This document shows positions 1 through 13,600 of a stretch of DNA of 64,000 nucleotides, one piece after another (the first letter of the stretch is position 1; the number at the start of each line of letters is the position of its first letter). Origin of the DNA: Fratercula arctica. Lineage: Eukaryota > Chordata > Aves > Charadriiformes > Alcidae. The stretch is taken from the NCBI GenBank assembly GCA_947846985.1, contig CANTUZ010000001.1, forward strand, positions 184,720,455 to 184,784,454, written 5' to 3'. Below the pieces are notes generated by a model. It made no database searches. It worked only from the letters and a program-made list of their open reading frames with translations, and was not told the DNA's origin. The position numbers were made by a program, and so were the translations under genes.

Positions 1-1111
1 ACTAAAATTAGGTCAAAAGACACATCTGTGACTTGCCATAAATATCTATATTTTCCTTACATCAGGAACAGAAAGCTTTTCTATCGTTGCAGCTTTTTGG
101 CTCTAAATAGAATTTTAACTATCTGCATTAATTAGTGGAATTATCCTATTCCTGTTCAAGCATTGGCAGCTCTTGTAATATGCTAAACCTTCGATGAGGC
201 CCATCAATTTTGATTGTAATGTAGCAGTGTAGATTTTACCTTGGTAACTAATTAGTTTTATTCATATAGACACCTTTCATCCATGCAGATAGAAATGAGT
301 AAAACATGTATTTGAACCCATTCGTAGGCTTAAGGGCAGCTTATTGTAAATAAACACTGCTCATCAGTTCAGTTTCTTCGATTTCCTTAATTGGGTGATG
401 TTTAAAGAGCTGGAGCAGCATCAGTGTTGAACATGTGCTTTCTTAATTAATTATCTATAATTTTGAACTTTGCAGTCTATAATTAAAGACTTTGAATCTA
501 TATGCCAATTTAAATTACCTATATTTTTATATTTGCATTCTGAAAGGATGTGTTCATGTTTCAGACATCAGCTCAGCAGCACATGATAAGTTTTAAAAAG
601 CATTATATAAAAAATAAGAAATTCCAAGACACTGACATGTTTCCTATAGCATTTCCTTCAGGGAGACACCCCCAACAACCATGGCAAGTCCTCCACCACA
701 TAGCACTGTTGGGGAAAGATGGACGATACGCTAGTTGGGTACAGGCAATTCACCAGTCTGTGGGACAAGCAGGCGTTGTGTTTCACCACCATCGCTGGAA
801 AAATGTAGAATTTCTCCCTTGGCCAAGGTTCTCTTCCATCTCTACCTTGTATGAGTGCATCATAAATAGTGTATCTTTCTCCAATATATTTACTGATTTT
901 TTTTAAGAAATATCACAATGGTTTCCAAGCCATTACAGCTTTTACTTCAAGGCTGTTGCTGACACTGCTGATGTGGGAAACTGCAGAGACACTCACTGTT
1001 CATGGGAACGGGCAGCAGAGGTCAAAGGCCCTGGGGAAGTAGGGGGCAGAGGTTGCTTTTTATTAAAAACACTTGCATTCCTCCTCTCTGCAGATTTGTC
1101 CAGACTAGAAC
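1..1111. other. AT-rich DNA, no gene recognised
   Basis: The stretch is AT-rich apart from a patch of higher GC at about 655-830. A plus-strand frame of 118 codons (550-906) crosses that patch, but its translation matches no family I know and no splice-site context supports an exon. The patch could be a decayed retrocopy, an old repeat or conserved non-coding DNA, and the sequence alone does not decide between these. Confidence 0.6.
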
Positions 1112-1247
1112 TGTGGTTTGGGTTTTGGTTTTGGTTGGTTGGGGTTTTTTTTGTTTTGTTTTGTTTTTTTCCCCTGGTGGTGGGGGTAAGTATTTGTTGG
1201 TTGGTTTGGGTTTTTTGTTTTCTTTTGGGGTTTTTTTTTTTTTCCCC
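1112..1247. repeat. G/T-rich low-complexity tract
   Basis: About 135 bp are almost purely G and T on the plus strand, with runs such as GGTTTTGG and GTTTTGTTTT and a 13-nt T run at 1231-1243. It reads as degenerate CCAAAA/CAAAA-type low-complexity DNA on the minus strand. The open frames that cross it (149 codons plus, 111 codons minus) are W/F/V- or K/T/N-rich by composition and are not genes. Confidence 0.85.
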
Positions 1248-2329
1248 AAGGAAGAGAAAACAGGAAAATAACCTCAAAAGAAGGAGGGTAAGATTCTCAG
1301 AGCAGGTCAGCAGGACCTGTAAACACATAGATCAGAGAGCAGAAATGACTTTGCCATTTCTGAGGAAGTCAGTCCTGAGGAAGTTATGGAAGGAAGTTAT
1401 GGAAGTTATGAAGGAAAAGTAAGGACAATGTCATTGAATCTCGGAAGAAATACTCATGGGAAAATATTCCATATTGATTTGTAAAAGTGCAGAGATTAAG
1501 AAAATTCTCATAAAAAAAGATACTTTCATTAAATAATATCTCAGACAGGCAAGACTGCAAGAACAACAAAAAGTGGTATGAAGGCAGGATCAAACGCGCA
1601 GATCATCTGGATCAAGATGCAAGAGTCCTGTGAAAGCCATGAAAAAAGTTTCTGCTAAAATGCAAAATCCTTCCTGTGGAGTAGATACTGTCTTTTCTGC
1701 AAACTAGACAAAGAATCTAACAAAGGAAAACTGGACTATGAGTAGAAAGCACAGAAAATAGCTGTGTTTACCAACCAATTCCAGCAGATGGTACAGAGAG
1801 GTGTCTACATCCCAGAAGAGCAATGGCTACCAACTGCCTTATATTAGATCTATATAGGTAAATTAAGTATGTCTAGGACCATTCATTCTCTAGCATTGAT
1901 GCCAATGACCTACATTCAAACTGTTTAATAACTTATTATTCTCCAAAGTAGGGTCATTGCATTCAAACCGTCTATAAAAATGGTCACAGGCCCATGTAAA
2001 CTCCTGCACTCTGGGGGTTGCTTGAATTAGTACTAATTTTCCTGAGACAAAACTATGCCTGAGAATCTTCCTAGGCACTTTTAATTTATTGGTATTGATG
2101 CAATCTTAGAGACTAACTTTCCTACCTTTGGACAATTTGGCATCTCCTTGTTCAGTGCACTTCGGAAATCTCATTCTGTAGTCAATTATTCTTCCCTTAT
2201 TTGTTGTCCAGGGAGCATGAGTATTCATATTGAAGATGTTAATTTACTAAAAACGTAATGTAGCACCTGAAAACTTTTGTGAATGTAGCTTTTTGTACCT
2301 TAGATACTTACAGGATTAAGGAACATCTC

Positions 2330-2386
2330 TGTCTGTATGTGTGTGCGTGTGCGTGTGAGAGAGAGAGAAGCAGAAAGAGAGAGAAA
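2330..2386. repeat. TG/CG plus GA microsatellite
   Basis: Alternating TG with interspersed CG dinucleotides (about 2337-2357) runs directly into a GA repeat that decays by about 2386. It is a compound dinucleotide microsatellite and probably length-variable. Confidence 0.9.
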
Positions 2387-4072
2387 CAAATATGCAACAG
2401 AGATTAGACTCACTGTGCCTAAATTATAGGCTAAAGAACTTGTGCTAACTGCTAGGTGCCTAAATCACTCTTTGGATTTATCCCACAATGATTTAGGGTA
2501 AAAATTACCTTTCAATCAAGGTAATGTATTTTCTTGTGCATTTAAGTATTTTTAGAAAATCCCATCAGAAGTTTTCAGTGTTTTTTAAAAACTTTCATCT
2601 GCTTACCTCTGAGACAGGTCTGTTTCAAATACAGCTTATTAATAGATAAAAGGTAGAAGAAATAATTTTCTTTCATTATCCAGTTAGTAAAAGAGCAAAT
2701 ATGTTCAAACTTAGTATCACACCCTTGCAGTTATTTTCAGTAGTGGCTAGTGGTTTGGCAAGCCCAGCATTTCATTTCAGGTGTCTTGAAAAGAGAAAAA
2801 CCTGATTTTCAGAAAACATTAAGAAGTCAACCCCTGAAAAACAGACCCTTTCATGCTTGGCACACAGGTAGTGAGGACTCAGTGTCAGATTTGGAATTGT
2901 GCCATAAGGCCATCCAAATAAGTTTAACCAATTGTAGAGCGAGAACAGAAACTTATTATTGTTGAACTTGCTGGTACTGCTGCTTAGCGCAGTTAAAAAA
3001 GACTTTACTTACTTATATAATTATTTTTTTATTTAATTGCTAAGATCTAGAACAAATACTTTGAATTCTTTTCTGTGAACATTTAAGATATGAGAAAGTA
3101 CATATTACATATGCTCACATAAAACTCCTAATTTCAAGAATAGGCAACATGAATGGGATGTCTTAATGAATAGCTAACAGTAACCCACAAAAGAGTTAAC
3201 ATAAAAGCACAAGTTGCCTGGACTGTGAGCTTTTTAACTCAGCTGTAGAGTGATGTTATTCAGATGTTTTCCTTGTGTAAAATCTGATGTAATCAACAGA
3301 AATCTGTATAATCGGGCTGATATATGTGAGTTAAAGCAAAATGTCTAAATCTTCTTTTCAACTTTCCTGTGAAAAAAATAGGCATTAAGTTTGGTGCAAC
3401 TTACTTTTTAAAATCTTAAAGTCATGTGAATAATCTATCAAGAAAGAAATCAGCACTTGGAGAAACCTGCATCTACATAATTTTGTGGGATCAAAGGGAA
3501 GTTCAAGATTAATCTGTGTAATAAAATTCAAGCAGAACTAGGACACAATTTGGCTTTGATTTTGACTTACCTAAGTTTTTTAATAGCAATCTGCTGTGCC
3601 AAGAACTAAATCATATTAAAAAATCAAGACTTAGATTCATGGAACTTAACTGAGGTAACCAAAGGCTCTTTTAGACTCACTGAAAAGAGATTAGCACCTT
3701 CAGAGGGTGAGTGCCTCAACCCACCTAAGTCCTACGGCATGCTCTCAAGGGACCTGTCTTTAAAATTCTATTAAGCAGGACAGTGAGTATGAATAAAGCC
3801 TCAGTTAAAACGCTGAAGTTTGGTAAGTGAATCTGGGTTTAGAAGTTCTATGGAGGATTTGGTATTCCTTCTTCGCGAAGTACACCTAAAAAGTCCTTTT
3901 AGATTTTGAATCCTACTGTAAGCACTGAGGTCTTTCCTGTTTGTAGGGCAGAACCATCTCCAAGGGCTAATTATTCATATCTTTCAGGGGACAAAGCACA
4001 CACTTTTTGTCGGAGAGTGTTAGTCTCCTGTTAACTCAACGCTTTATGTCAGCTAACACCTGATATGATGAT

Positions 4073-4096
4073 TAAAAAAAAAAAGAAAGAAAAAAA
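4073..4096. repeat. A-rich tract
   Basis: An almost pure A tract broken by G at two places, in AT-rich surroundings. No retroposon body is recognisable upstream of it. Confidence 0.85.
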
Positions 4097-4155
4097 TGAG
4101 AGATGAGTAATTTTATCACAACCGTTCTCCAAACTTCAGGCACAGAAGATATCCT

Positions 4156-4172
4156 TTTATTATTATTATAAT
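4156..4172. repeat. Short TTA/TAT microsatellite
   Basis: About five TTA-type units in a row, followed by AT-rich sequence. Confidence 0.7.
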
Positions 4173-6759
4173 AGTGTGAGAAGATAATACACATGGTTTT
4201 CATTAAGAAGTACTTGAAAGATCATGGTATGGCTTTTCCATTTACCCTCTATCACCTTAGACCTCTGACAGGAGGAAAAAACACCTTGATAATTGCTGAA
4301 ATAAAGTCCAAGGCATTTTGTTTAAAGCCTAAAAGTGGAGGCTTCCATCTGAGTCATAATTTTTGTCAGTGCTTGTGAGTTTCTCTATTTCAAGCTTCAC
4401 CTTGCTTCTATTTTTAGACATAATTGTTCTTTGCCTTTGGAGACTTAACAACCTTCTTTTCACTGAAAATAAAGCCTTAAGAATTGGCTGACCTCACTAC
4501 TAGGCGTTCGGTAATGCTATTATAGATTCTGCCAGGCATTTACAGAAATTTATTTCCTATTGTGGATTTTCTTTAAAAAGGTTTATATCTTATCTTAGTA
4601 ACACATTAAAAGATTCTGTAGTTGACAGCTCTGTAGCAAAAGATATTTCATCGTTCCTCTAGGACTTTGTTCCTCACAGTTTTATGTAGTTCCCTGAATA
4701 CTATTTCTATGTACAATATCCACTGCTCTCCCCTCACCTACCAGATCAGCCATTTCTATGCAGAAGGTTAGCCAGTTGGTGTCAGCTCTTCAGGCCGAGG
4801 AAAGCCTTGAGGATGAACTTTGCCTACAAAATAGTAGGTGAATGTACTAGCCCCTCAGCTATCATGTAGAAGATAGTCAGTCTCAGCATCTTTCTCTCAA
4901 GATGTGTTTTAAAATGAAACACACCCCTGGGACCAGGATATGGTGCCAGGTGACAGATTCCACTCGAGAGCCCTTCCTGGAACTGTTGTAGCCCCACAGA
5001 AGGTTGCAGGTGTGGTTTCAATTTTGTCTCCCTTGGCTTTAGCACAATAATTAAACATTGCCCTTCTCAGCTTGCTCCTGTGTCGACTGTGGCACTCCAG
5101 AGCATGAGTCTCCCTGTACACCTTTCGGGGAGTCTGGCTGGCATAGATGATGGAGTCTGCTTCAGGGCCCAAGCATCCTAAACATTAGGTCTTCATGTAT
5201 GTTGACCATAGTCACTCACTTTGCACACATATAGCAATCTGCCACCTGAATCTTTGTGATCTTTAACAGTGACAGTCATAACACGTAAAAATAATTAACA
5301 TTGATAAGTCTTAATAGGTACTTCTCACAATGTTTGATAAGGGTAATGGTTTTTCCTCCTTAAGAGTAAAAGAATTGAAAGAAAAACATTTAAATTTACC
5401 AGATTTTTCAGACAGGTACTGCAGGCCAAGGATCCCACAGACAGAAGCAGCCAACAGAGAGTAAATTCCTCCCAAATTAACATAGGGGATAGCACGAGTA
5501 AACAGAAGTTAAGGCTAAAATTTCTGACTTCACTCAGATGTTTGCTGTTTACAAACTGAGACTTTTCAGATGTTGCTCTTGCATTAAACATTTATATAAA
5601 TAATAAAAACATTCAGTTACATTAGAAAGGATGTAAGATAAGTAAGGGATTAAATTTCATACTTCAGGGCACAACACTAACATTAATTGCCTGGGGTTGG
5701 AAAGTAATTTCACTTATGGCAGGTTATTCCAAACTCTTCATTATAGGAAGTATAATTTACTGACCCCTGTCAGGAACAAGTTACTGGACAAATGGACTAC
5801 TTATCTGAACCCTTAAGATATTTCATGTCAGATTCAGAATCATCCATTCATAATGAGGGAAGAATGCAGGAGAATAAAGGAAATGCATTTTTTTAATTAC
5901 AGGCTCATCAAAAAGAGGTTAAAAGGTTAAGTACTATAGCCTGATCTTAGATCCTCAGGCATCGCAGTCCTACAGAAAACTCAGGACCATTTGTGTGATT
6001 AACCCTTGTAATCAAATGGATAAAACCACAGGGAGTGCTAAAAAAAAATGCTCTTATATGTTTCATTTATGAATTGAAAAGTGTACAAGAAAAAATATGA
6101 GGGTGGTACATTTTATCTCCCAAAGGATGTAAAATTCAATTTTGACATTTAATAGAAGGATATGAGAAAAGGTTAGATGTTAAATAAAATGCTGAGACAT
6201 TTGTGAGTGGGATGAGGAAGATAGTACATGATGTGGTGGGTTAATATAGTTCCACCAAGTTATCTCAAATTAAACATTTTTTAAATTAAAGTTCTTGTCT
6301 TTGTATGATGAGGATAAACTGATATTCAGACATAGCTGCTGCATTTTTAAAATATTCTACACCTTCAGGTTTTTAGTTACTAAATCATCCAAAGGCAAGC
6401 CACTCATCCAATAACACTGTTAATAAATTCCAATCAAGTAGATATTTGGATGGTGACATAATTTGAGTATTGGCAATATTTTCTGTGTAATGTTCTGCTT
6501 AAAAGTCTCTTGAGGTGCAGTTACACAAACCAGCTTCTGGCTTATCTTTTATTTCACAAACGAAAAAACAAACAAATAAAGCCACAGCATTCAGGGCATA
6601 ACAGATAATGCTAGAACTTCCACAATAGGGGACACAATATTTTTTTAATTAAAATATACCAGAAAACACTAGATGAAACTAAGTTTGTAGTCGTGGCACC
6701 AGATTTAATAATCTGCGTATTTACTTCACACAAAGGAATTACTGAAAAGGAGTACAGAT

Positions 6760-6823
6760 GCTGGGACCGGGACTTCAGCTCTGCTGCCTCTGGGGTTCCC
6801 GGTCTATCCTCTAAGCCACCACC
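6760..6823 (-). mobile_element. Possible fossil tRNA-derived SINE
   Basis: Read on the minus strand, 6803-6818 gives TGGCTTAGAGGATAGA, close to a tRNA-type pol III A box (TGGCNNAGTGG). A weaker B-box-like stretch follows at 6769-6779 at about tRNA spacing. The block is GC-richer than its surroundings and resembles the tRNA-like head of MIR or sauropsid tRNA SINEs. No cloverleaf can be drawn with confidence, so it is not a functional tRNA. The assignment rests on motif resemblance only. Confidence 0.35.
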
Positions 6824-9214
6824 AGGTGGTTTTCTGGCAGCCTTTGTCCTCTAGTTTTCTTCAAGAACTTTAATTTCTTTCTGCATAAAAGCACAGCTTC
6901 AATAGGATGGTTAGAAAGTGCTGCTACATGTTATTTAAAAAAATCCAGTCTCTTTAGGTGAAATTGTATATTTATGGAAGGACAATTTTTACAGTATTTG
7001 CTATTAGTATGACCTCATTGCATTATTTCTGAGCCTATATTGCCACAGGAAACCTTAGCTCTAAAAAGACTCATCTTTCCCTCTCACCATCCAATGGGGG
7101 AGGGCTAAGCTGTCTACTTCGAATTTTGGGTTTCACTAATCTTTTGCTTTCATTTGGATTTGCATTTTATATCACAAATGGTTCATTTGTGCATTAATTG
7201 TGCAAGAAAATGAATGACAGTGAATGGCAGACAGTCTTGCCATGATTATCTTAGATGGCCTTGGACAAGATGCTTAATAGACCATGATAAGAAGAATAGA
7301 CCATGTTGGTGTGAGGAGAAAGTAATAATTCTCTTGATAATAATAGTAATGATAGTAAAATATTCCAAAGGGAGAGGATTATTCCGTATTATAGCAAAAT
7401 ACTAAAGGATGACCAAAGTTGCACAAGAGTATGCAGGTTCATCAGCTGCTAGACTCCTGAGCAATATGCCTACAGAACGATGCCTCTGACAGCTATTTAA
7501 CTTGTAATACACTGGAAGTGTTCGGAGCTCTTTCTGATTTTAGTGTGGTAAACAAATCTAAAGGAATGAAAAAAATTAGTGAAAATCAAACTTCTGCATA
7601 GTAAGAGCTGTTACATGTCATCACTTGAATTTACAATGTTACTTTGAGGTCATATGTCTTAGATGTGATCTTTGATGTCTGGTGTTATTTCCTAAGTGTT
7701 AGTACATAAGGAGCCAGACAACATAAACTGTTTACTGAAGTGCAATCTATTGTTTTGGTTTTACCTTCTTTTCCTTGGATAGTTCTGCATTAAATTATCC
7801 ATTTGGTAATGGCTCTAGACCTGAACAGCTAGTGTTTTGTGCATGCCATGACAGATTGCTGGTCTTCATGTTGCATCATCTAGGTATGTTATCTTAAAGG
7901 ATGAACAGATGGAAGAAATGAAACTCAATGCATCTACTGCTACGGTGTTTCTTCGTCATAGGAAATCCTGAACAACTAATTAGGGATGCTCATATGCATT
8001 AGATGATCATTCATTCTTTGCACCAGCTTTCCATTTTCTCAGTTGGCATTTTGATTTTCTGTATGAGGCTGTGATGCTTAGACATTGCAGAGGTACGTAG
8101 CTTTGCTCTGTCACTCTCTCAGATGCAGTTGCTCATCTCTGCTAAGAGTACCAATTCCTGATCAGCTTGAAACATCTCTTCTTGCTCTGCAAGTGCAGTC
8201 TGGCACCCACTCAAGAAAATTCTGTGTTTTGGTTCATAGGAAAGGTATTTATGTGACTCCTTGTACATAAAAAAAAAATCAAGTTTAAAATATCCTGTCA
8301 TCCTTTAATTTCTTAATGTCCTACTTCTCACTTGTGCTTATTCTTATTTAACTCCCCTGAGTTAATGTGAGCCAGCACCAAAACACCGGAAGGCCTGTGT
8401 TTGGATAGGAAGATGCCGACTTAGATAGCTAATCATGATGGTTTGAGTCCATGAGAATTTTGCCACTGATTTCATTGCTGCCAGAACAGGTTCTCGTTAT
8501 GTATTTTGCATCTGAGGGTTGAAAATCAAGTATATTACTATATCAATAAAATAATAACACCTTTAAATATGTGGTCGTATTATTGCTGCTGCTTGGTCCT
8601 TTCTGCTTTGGCAATATGGGTTCACTCTTCATGCTCTGGATACTGAATGATACATTACGTTATCTTACTCAAATGCTTATGATTTCATTGAGGTATTTCC
8701 ATTCACTAAGCTGTGTGATGACATAAAATGTCATGCACATTAATCCAATGACAATATGTAGCAAAATAGCTTCTTTTATAAGAATCAGGTTCCTTAGATG
8801 CTTATTAGAAGAAAGTGTTACATGAGGTTACTGTAACACTTCTAGGCTTGCATATAATTAATCTTATAAGTCTAAAGGAAGTAGAAAGTGATGTAACTTG
8901 CTGCCTGCCCAGCATCAAAGGCACCACCAAGTTTACCAATCACAGAATAACTAATCAGAGAACGTATAAAATAGCTGATGTGGATCTCAAGGTGCAGTTA
9001 ATCCATGCTCCTGTCTCAAAGTACAAACAGGCCTGATAAAAAATTTTAAAACCTTGCAATGAAAAATAATCTATTCCAATGTTTTATTATTTTTAAAATT
9101 CAAACGTTTTTTTCTCCATGTCTAACATAAAAGTCTTATTGTTGCATTGTAAGTCTGTTAGTTTGCCTGTACATGATGTACTTGGAAAATCAATGATTCT
9201 CTTCCACTTCACAG
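6824..9214. other. AT-rich DNA, nothing recognised
   Basis: Short frames only, with a few interrupted trinucleotide stretches such as GATAATAATAGTAATGATAG near 7,337. No exon, element or RNA gene is supported. Confidence 0.6.
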
Positions 9215-9320
9215 CAACCTTTCATGATTTTGAATACTGTGCTTCAGACTCTCCAGACTAAATGATAAACACAAGTTCTTCCAATATCTGGATCCATATC
9301 TGGATCCTTCTTCTCAGTTG
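9215..9320 (-). mobile_element. Possible ancient CR1 fragment
   Basis: The order of words (CATGATTTT, then TCTCCAGACT, then AGTTCTTCCAATATCT) resembles the antisense of the conserved C-terminal region of the CR1 reverse-transcriptase reading frame, heavily diverged. It also contains a 12-bp tandem duplication, ATATCTGGATCC at 9284-9295 and 9296-9307. This is pattern recall and no alignment was made. Confidence 0.3.
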
Positions 9321-10614
9321 GAATATAAGGTCTGGAATCCTAAGGAACTTCAAATAATCTTTTTGGAAATGTTACTGATGCAGACCCATTTGGTTGTATC
9401 TTTAGACAACATGAATAGAAAAACATAATTAAGATAATAACTGAGGAACAAGTGCCTTTGTTTTTGTTGATAACTCTCTGGCACTGGTTTTGCAGAACAT
9501 GTACCAGCAAAAACAGCCAACCAAATTTTCCAGCTAGTCAATATGTGCAAGAAGTCTGCCCAGTTGATACTCAAGAGGAGGAAGAGAGACGGAATTAATT
9601 AGCGGAAAGAAGGGAAATGAAGACCTGAACAACCAAAAGAATAAAAGTTGATCTAATCTGTTTTTTTTTTTTCAACTTCTTTTTATGTTTGTCTCTTTCT
9701 TTCTCCTTTCATGGATGTGTGTTTGTATATTTGTCACCAAAATTAATTATGACTGCACTAAATCTCTTGAACTCATTTCAGTTTTGTTAATTAATTTGCA
9801 AAAAAAAAAAGATTGCAAAAAACTGTTTTCAATCACCCTATGCCAATCAAAATAATTGTGAATTTAGTGCAATTAACACTCAAACAAACTGCATCAGTTT
9901 TAACTAAGATGAGTTCAGAGACCTATGGAACAGCTTTTTGGAACAAAGATCATGGCACACGTAGACAGTAAAATGCTTAGAGAGCTGGAACATTTAAGAA
10001 GGTTAGACAATAATAGAGAGTTCTCATAGTGATTGAATCTATCATCTGATACACAGATGTGTGTCTTCAAAGAGCTATAGACTTATTTTCATCTTGTCTG
10101 AAGTTCTGATAATTGCATGATTTTAGCTGACGTTTAAAGATCTTTTGTGTGGTTTGTTAAATTTTTAAAGTACTATTCTATCTAAAGTAAAATTCAATAA
10201 ATATGAAAATAAGCTGGCTCGTATTAATTTGCAGCTGAAAATGTGTCATTTTTCAAGTTCTTTTTACTTATGATGTGTGCAGAAGCTTCACTGCATATTC
10301 AGGGTGTATTTATAAGATTAATTATATATTTATAGTATTAATTGTATACTATTCATAATCTAATTACATAGTTTCAAATAAATGTGGCAATCAATACTAA
10401 CAATGACTTACTATACTTGAGAAATGAATGAAACGTTGCCTTCAGATACTGCAATATAATTTGTATATTTTGACTGAATATCTACTTCATCAAAATATAC
10501 AAGGAATGTTTGTATAAAACACTCCTGAAGCAGAAATTAAAAATAAGTAATATGTATTTAGTTTAATAATAAACACAACCTACATAAAAAGAAAAAAATC
10601 TCATTAGCGTTTTG

Positions 10615-10629
10615 AAAAAAAAAAAAAAA
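10615..10629. repeat. Poly-A tract
   Basis: An uninterrupted A run of about 15 nt in AT-rich DNA, with no retroposon body recognisable. Confidence 0.85.
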
Positions 10630-13600
10630 GTATATTATTATCTTTTCAGCTACAGAAGTACTGATTCTTTGGTATTAGAAATTATGGGACAATCCAAAGC
10701 ATATTATGTGTTTGTGAGTTTTTTTCATATGCAATCAATGATAATAATAAAGGTTCCATTCAGTTACTAAAGACACAATGTAAAAGATTAAAATATTTTA
10801 TTGAAGGTTTTAATAATTTCTTATCCAGGGAAGCACAGGTATAGACGTAACAAGTCAAGCATTTCACCCAGAAAAATTGAACATTCAAACCTTCTACAAC
10901 TAATTATTTCAAAGCGAAATAATGCGCAATGCACTACTGTTTGAGAATTTTTAAAAACACCAAACAAGAAAACAAACAAATACACCAAAAAAACTTCACA
11001 CTTAAGGTGGCATTTTAACATGAGGACGTCTCATGTATTTGCGGATATGGTACCTGATGTTAAAGCATTTTTGGCAAAGGTCTTATGGATGATGGTATAA
11101 CCGCTGCAACTCTTCCTGGTTAAACTTCACTTCACTGTTTTTCCATCTGAACATTTAGATCACTCTTGTTCTCTCTGGAGTGGTTTGCGCTCCGGAGGTA
11201 GCATTGGTTGTAACTTCTGCCAGCGTTGTGGAGGCCAGAGGATGTGAGTAGCTCGAGCATGTAAAAGCCCGAGAGAAACCTGTAACCAAAAATATAAACC
11301 GGAGAGATTATTAAATACTGCAAATAAAATAAACTGTGGAAAATACAAAGCATTTGATGATTCGTTAGAGCAACGAGAGAACACAAAGCATGCACGCTCG
11401 AGGAGTGGTTTTTTGATAAAACATTTAGTGGAACTCAAACCAGCCTGCTGAAATGCCCTGGCTGTAACAAACATGAACTAGGAATGTTTTTTCAGATTCA
11501 AGAAAACCAGTTGGTCAAAACAGGTAAGGGATTCTATAATCCACTGAAAGCTTTTGGTTATTAGTTATTCTGGATACAGCAGAATAAGGTTCAAGTATCT
11601 ATTCTGAATAAGTTAAACACAACCTGCGTCTCGGATTTGAGCTATGTACACTAACCACAGCAGGATAGTGGCTTTTCTAAACATGCTGTGCTTTCTATTT
11701 ATCATTGTCCTTCAAAATTCCATTTTGTCTCCAACCAAAAATGGAAATTACTGTGAATTGCAAATATTTCCCCGAGGATGAAAATGTATTTCTGATAGAA
11801 TTACTTGAAACATATCTACAGTTCAAATATTTTGGAACTTCTAGGACTACTTGCACTTCATTCACGTGTTTTGTAAACATGTTTTACTATCTTATTACTT
11901 ATTATTGTTTTACTTCAGCAATTTTACTTCACTAATGTTCTACCTCAATAAATCAAAACAAAAGTAAATACTGATATTGCTTACAAATTAATCACTTATA
12001 GGTGGTACAGTGTAGAAAACGGTATTGCTTACAAAACCTTAAGAAAACTACAAACAAGGCTTTTTTCGAATATGGTATGAAATGGCTAGACTAAGAATAA
12101 CTGAGAATAGAAGTCACATTTTCAGATTGAAATAATAAGACAGGCCTTCAATGTTGGTACTTAACATTGAAATTAAATAATCTGGTAGGGAGTTAATCTC
12201 ATTTAATTTGAAAAGCCTGCAGGATAGACTTCTGCATCTTAAATTATTTGTTTAGACTTCTTCTGGAGACAATAGCAAGTAATAAGCTTCCCAGTGTATA
12301 ATATTCCCAGTAATAAGTATCCAGTGCAAACAGAAAGGTTGCAAACAGGACAAAAACATGGTTAGAAATACTGGAATCTCTCCTAAAGAGACAACAGGGT
12401 CAGAAGTCTACAAAAGTAGGAATGGCATGAATAAAGAATTCATAGGCTTTATTTGCCTATTATGTCCTCATTTCTCATAAGAATGAGGAAACATCAGATG
12501 ACATTATCTTAAAGAATTTTTAAAGCCAACCAAAGGAAATGCTTCTTCAGAATGTGCACAATTACATCACGCCTGCATACATTATACAGGATACTGAAGA
12601 CACCAGAAAGGAATAACAAACTGGTTCAGAAAATAATAATAGAGGCAAAGTCCATCACACATAATTGAACATAAACAAAGTAACAGTGTAGTCTCTATAC
12701 TCCACATTAGGAAACACTGAGGGAAAAATTATATACTTATTTTGTTCTTATGCTCTAATGATCTGGTATTGGCTGTTGTCAGAGCCAGGAGTTAAATGGA
12801 TTTCTGGTTTGAACCTGTACATTCCTGCTTAAATTTTTATGTAAACTCAGTTCTTCAGTTCCATTCCATTACTCATCACAAAAAAAGTGATTTCAGTAAG
12901 CAGGTAATTCAGCATTTTATGCAAATAGACACCAAATAGGCCCCTAGGAATATCTTCAGCTAATTTTCTTGATTTAATTTCATAGGATTAATGTATATTC
13001 ACTAGTCTCTCTACTACATAATCAAATCAGTGAAGCTGAAGTGGTCTATATCTAATTCCATATTCTGTAGCTTGATGAAGCAGGTGCTGAATTACTTGAA
13101 TATAATTTGGTTACTTAATAACCCACAATATCTAAAAGAATCTGAAGTAGATCACTGAAATTGCAGCCTAGCATTATATCTCATTTGCTTGATCCCTTGT
13201 TTCCCTGATCCATTGCAGCTTTTTTCCTACTTTCAAGCAAAGGACAGGCTGCTAAGTGACAACTCCGTCTTGATAGGATTTAGCTGTATTTTTTTAAGTC
13301 TTGACATACTTCTGTGTAGTTTGTCGGATATTTGTGGAATTCACAGTATCCTTTATCTTAATTATCCCATAAAGGGGTCTGCAAATGTAGTATTGCCATG
13401 GGGATTTGCTCCCTGAGTATACAGCATGATGGCACACACATTACAGGCTGGTGCCAAAACATAAAACCACAGCATACCCCACCACTGCACATAAAATTTG
13501 ACAGCACTAGTATAAAGAAAAATGTTAGAATACTCTTCTCAAACACAAATAACAACCCATTTTCAAAGCTCAGTGTTTTTCTCAGTGCATTGTTTGTTAC

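Larger units (their letters stand above)
1248..6759. other. AT-rich non-coding DNA with simple repeats
   Basis: No coding exon is supported. The stretch contains a TG/GA microsatellite, an A-rich tract and a short TTA run (listed separately). A patch of higher GC at about 4,910-5,175 carries overlapping minus-strand frames of 73 and 87 codons. Neither matches a known protein, and the frames stop abruptly. Confidence 0.6.

Noticed and set aside
550..906. 118-codon frame as a possible exon or small gene
   Set aside because: No recognisable domain, no convincing splice sites or promoter, and the frame ends in a T run. It is kept only as an unassigned GC-richer patch.
973..1422. 149-codon plus-strand frame
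   Set aside because: It owes its length to the G/T-rich low-complexity tract, and its W/F/G/V-rich translation reflects composition. A frame on the opposite strand is open over the same tract.
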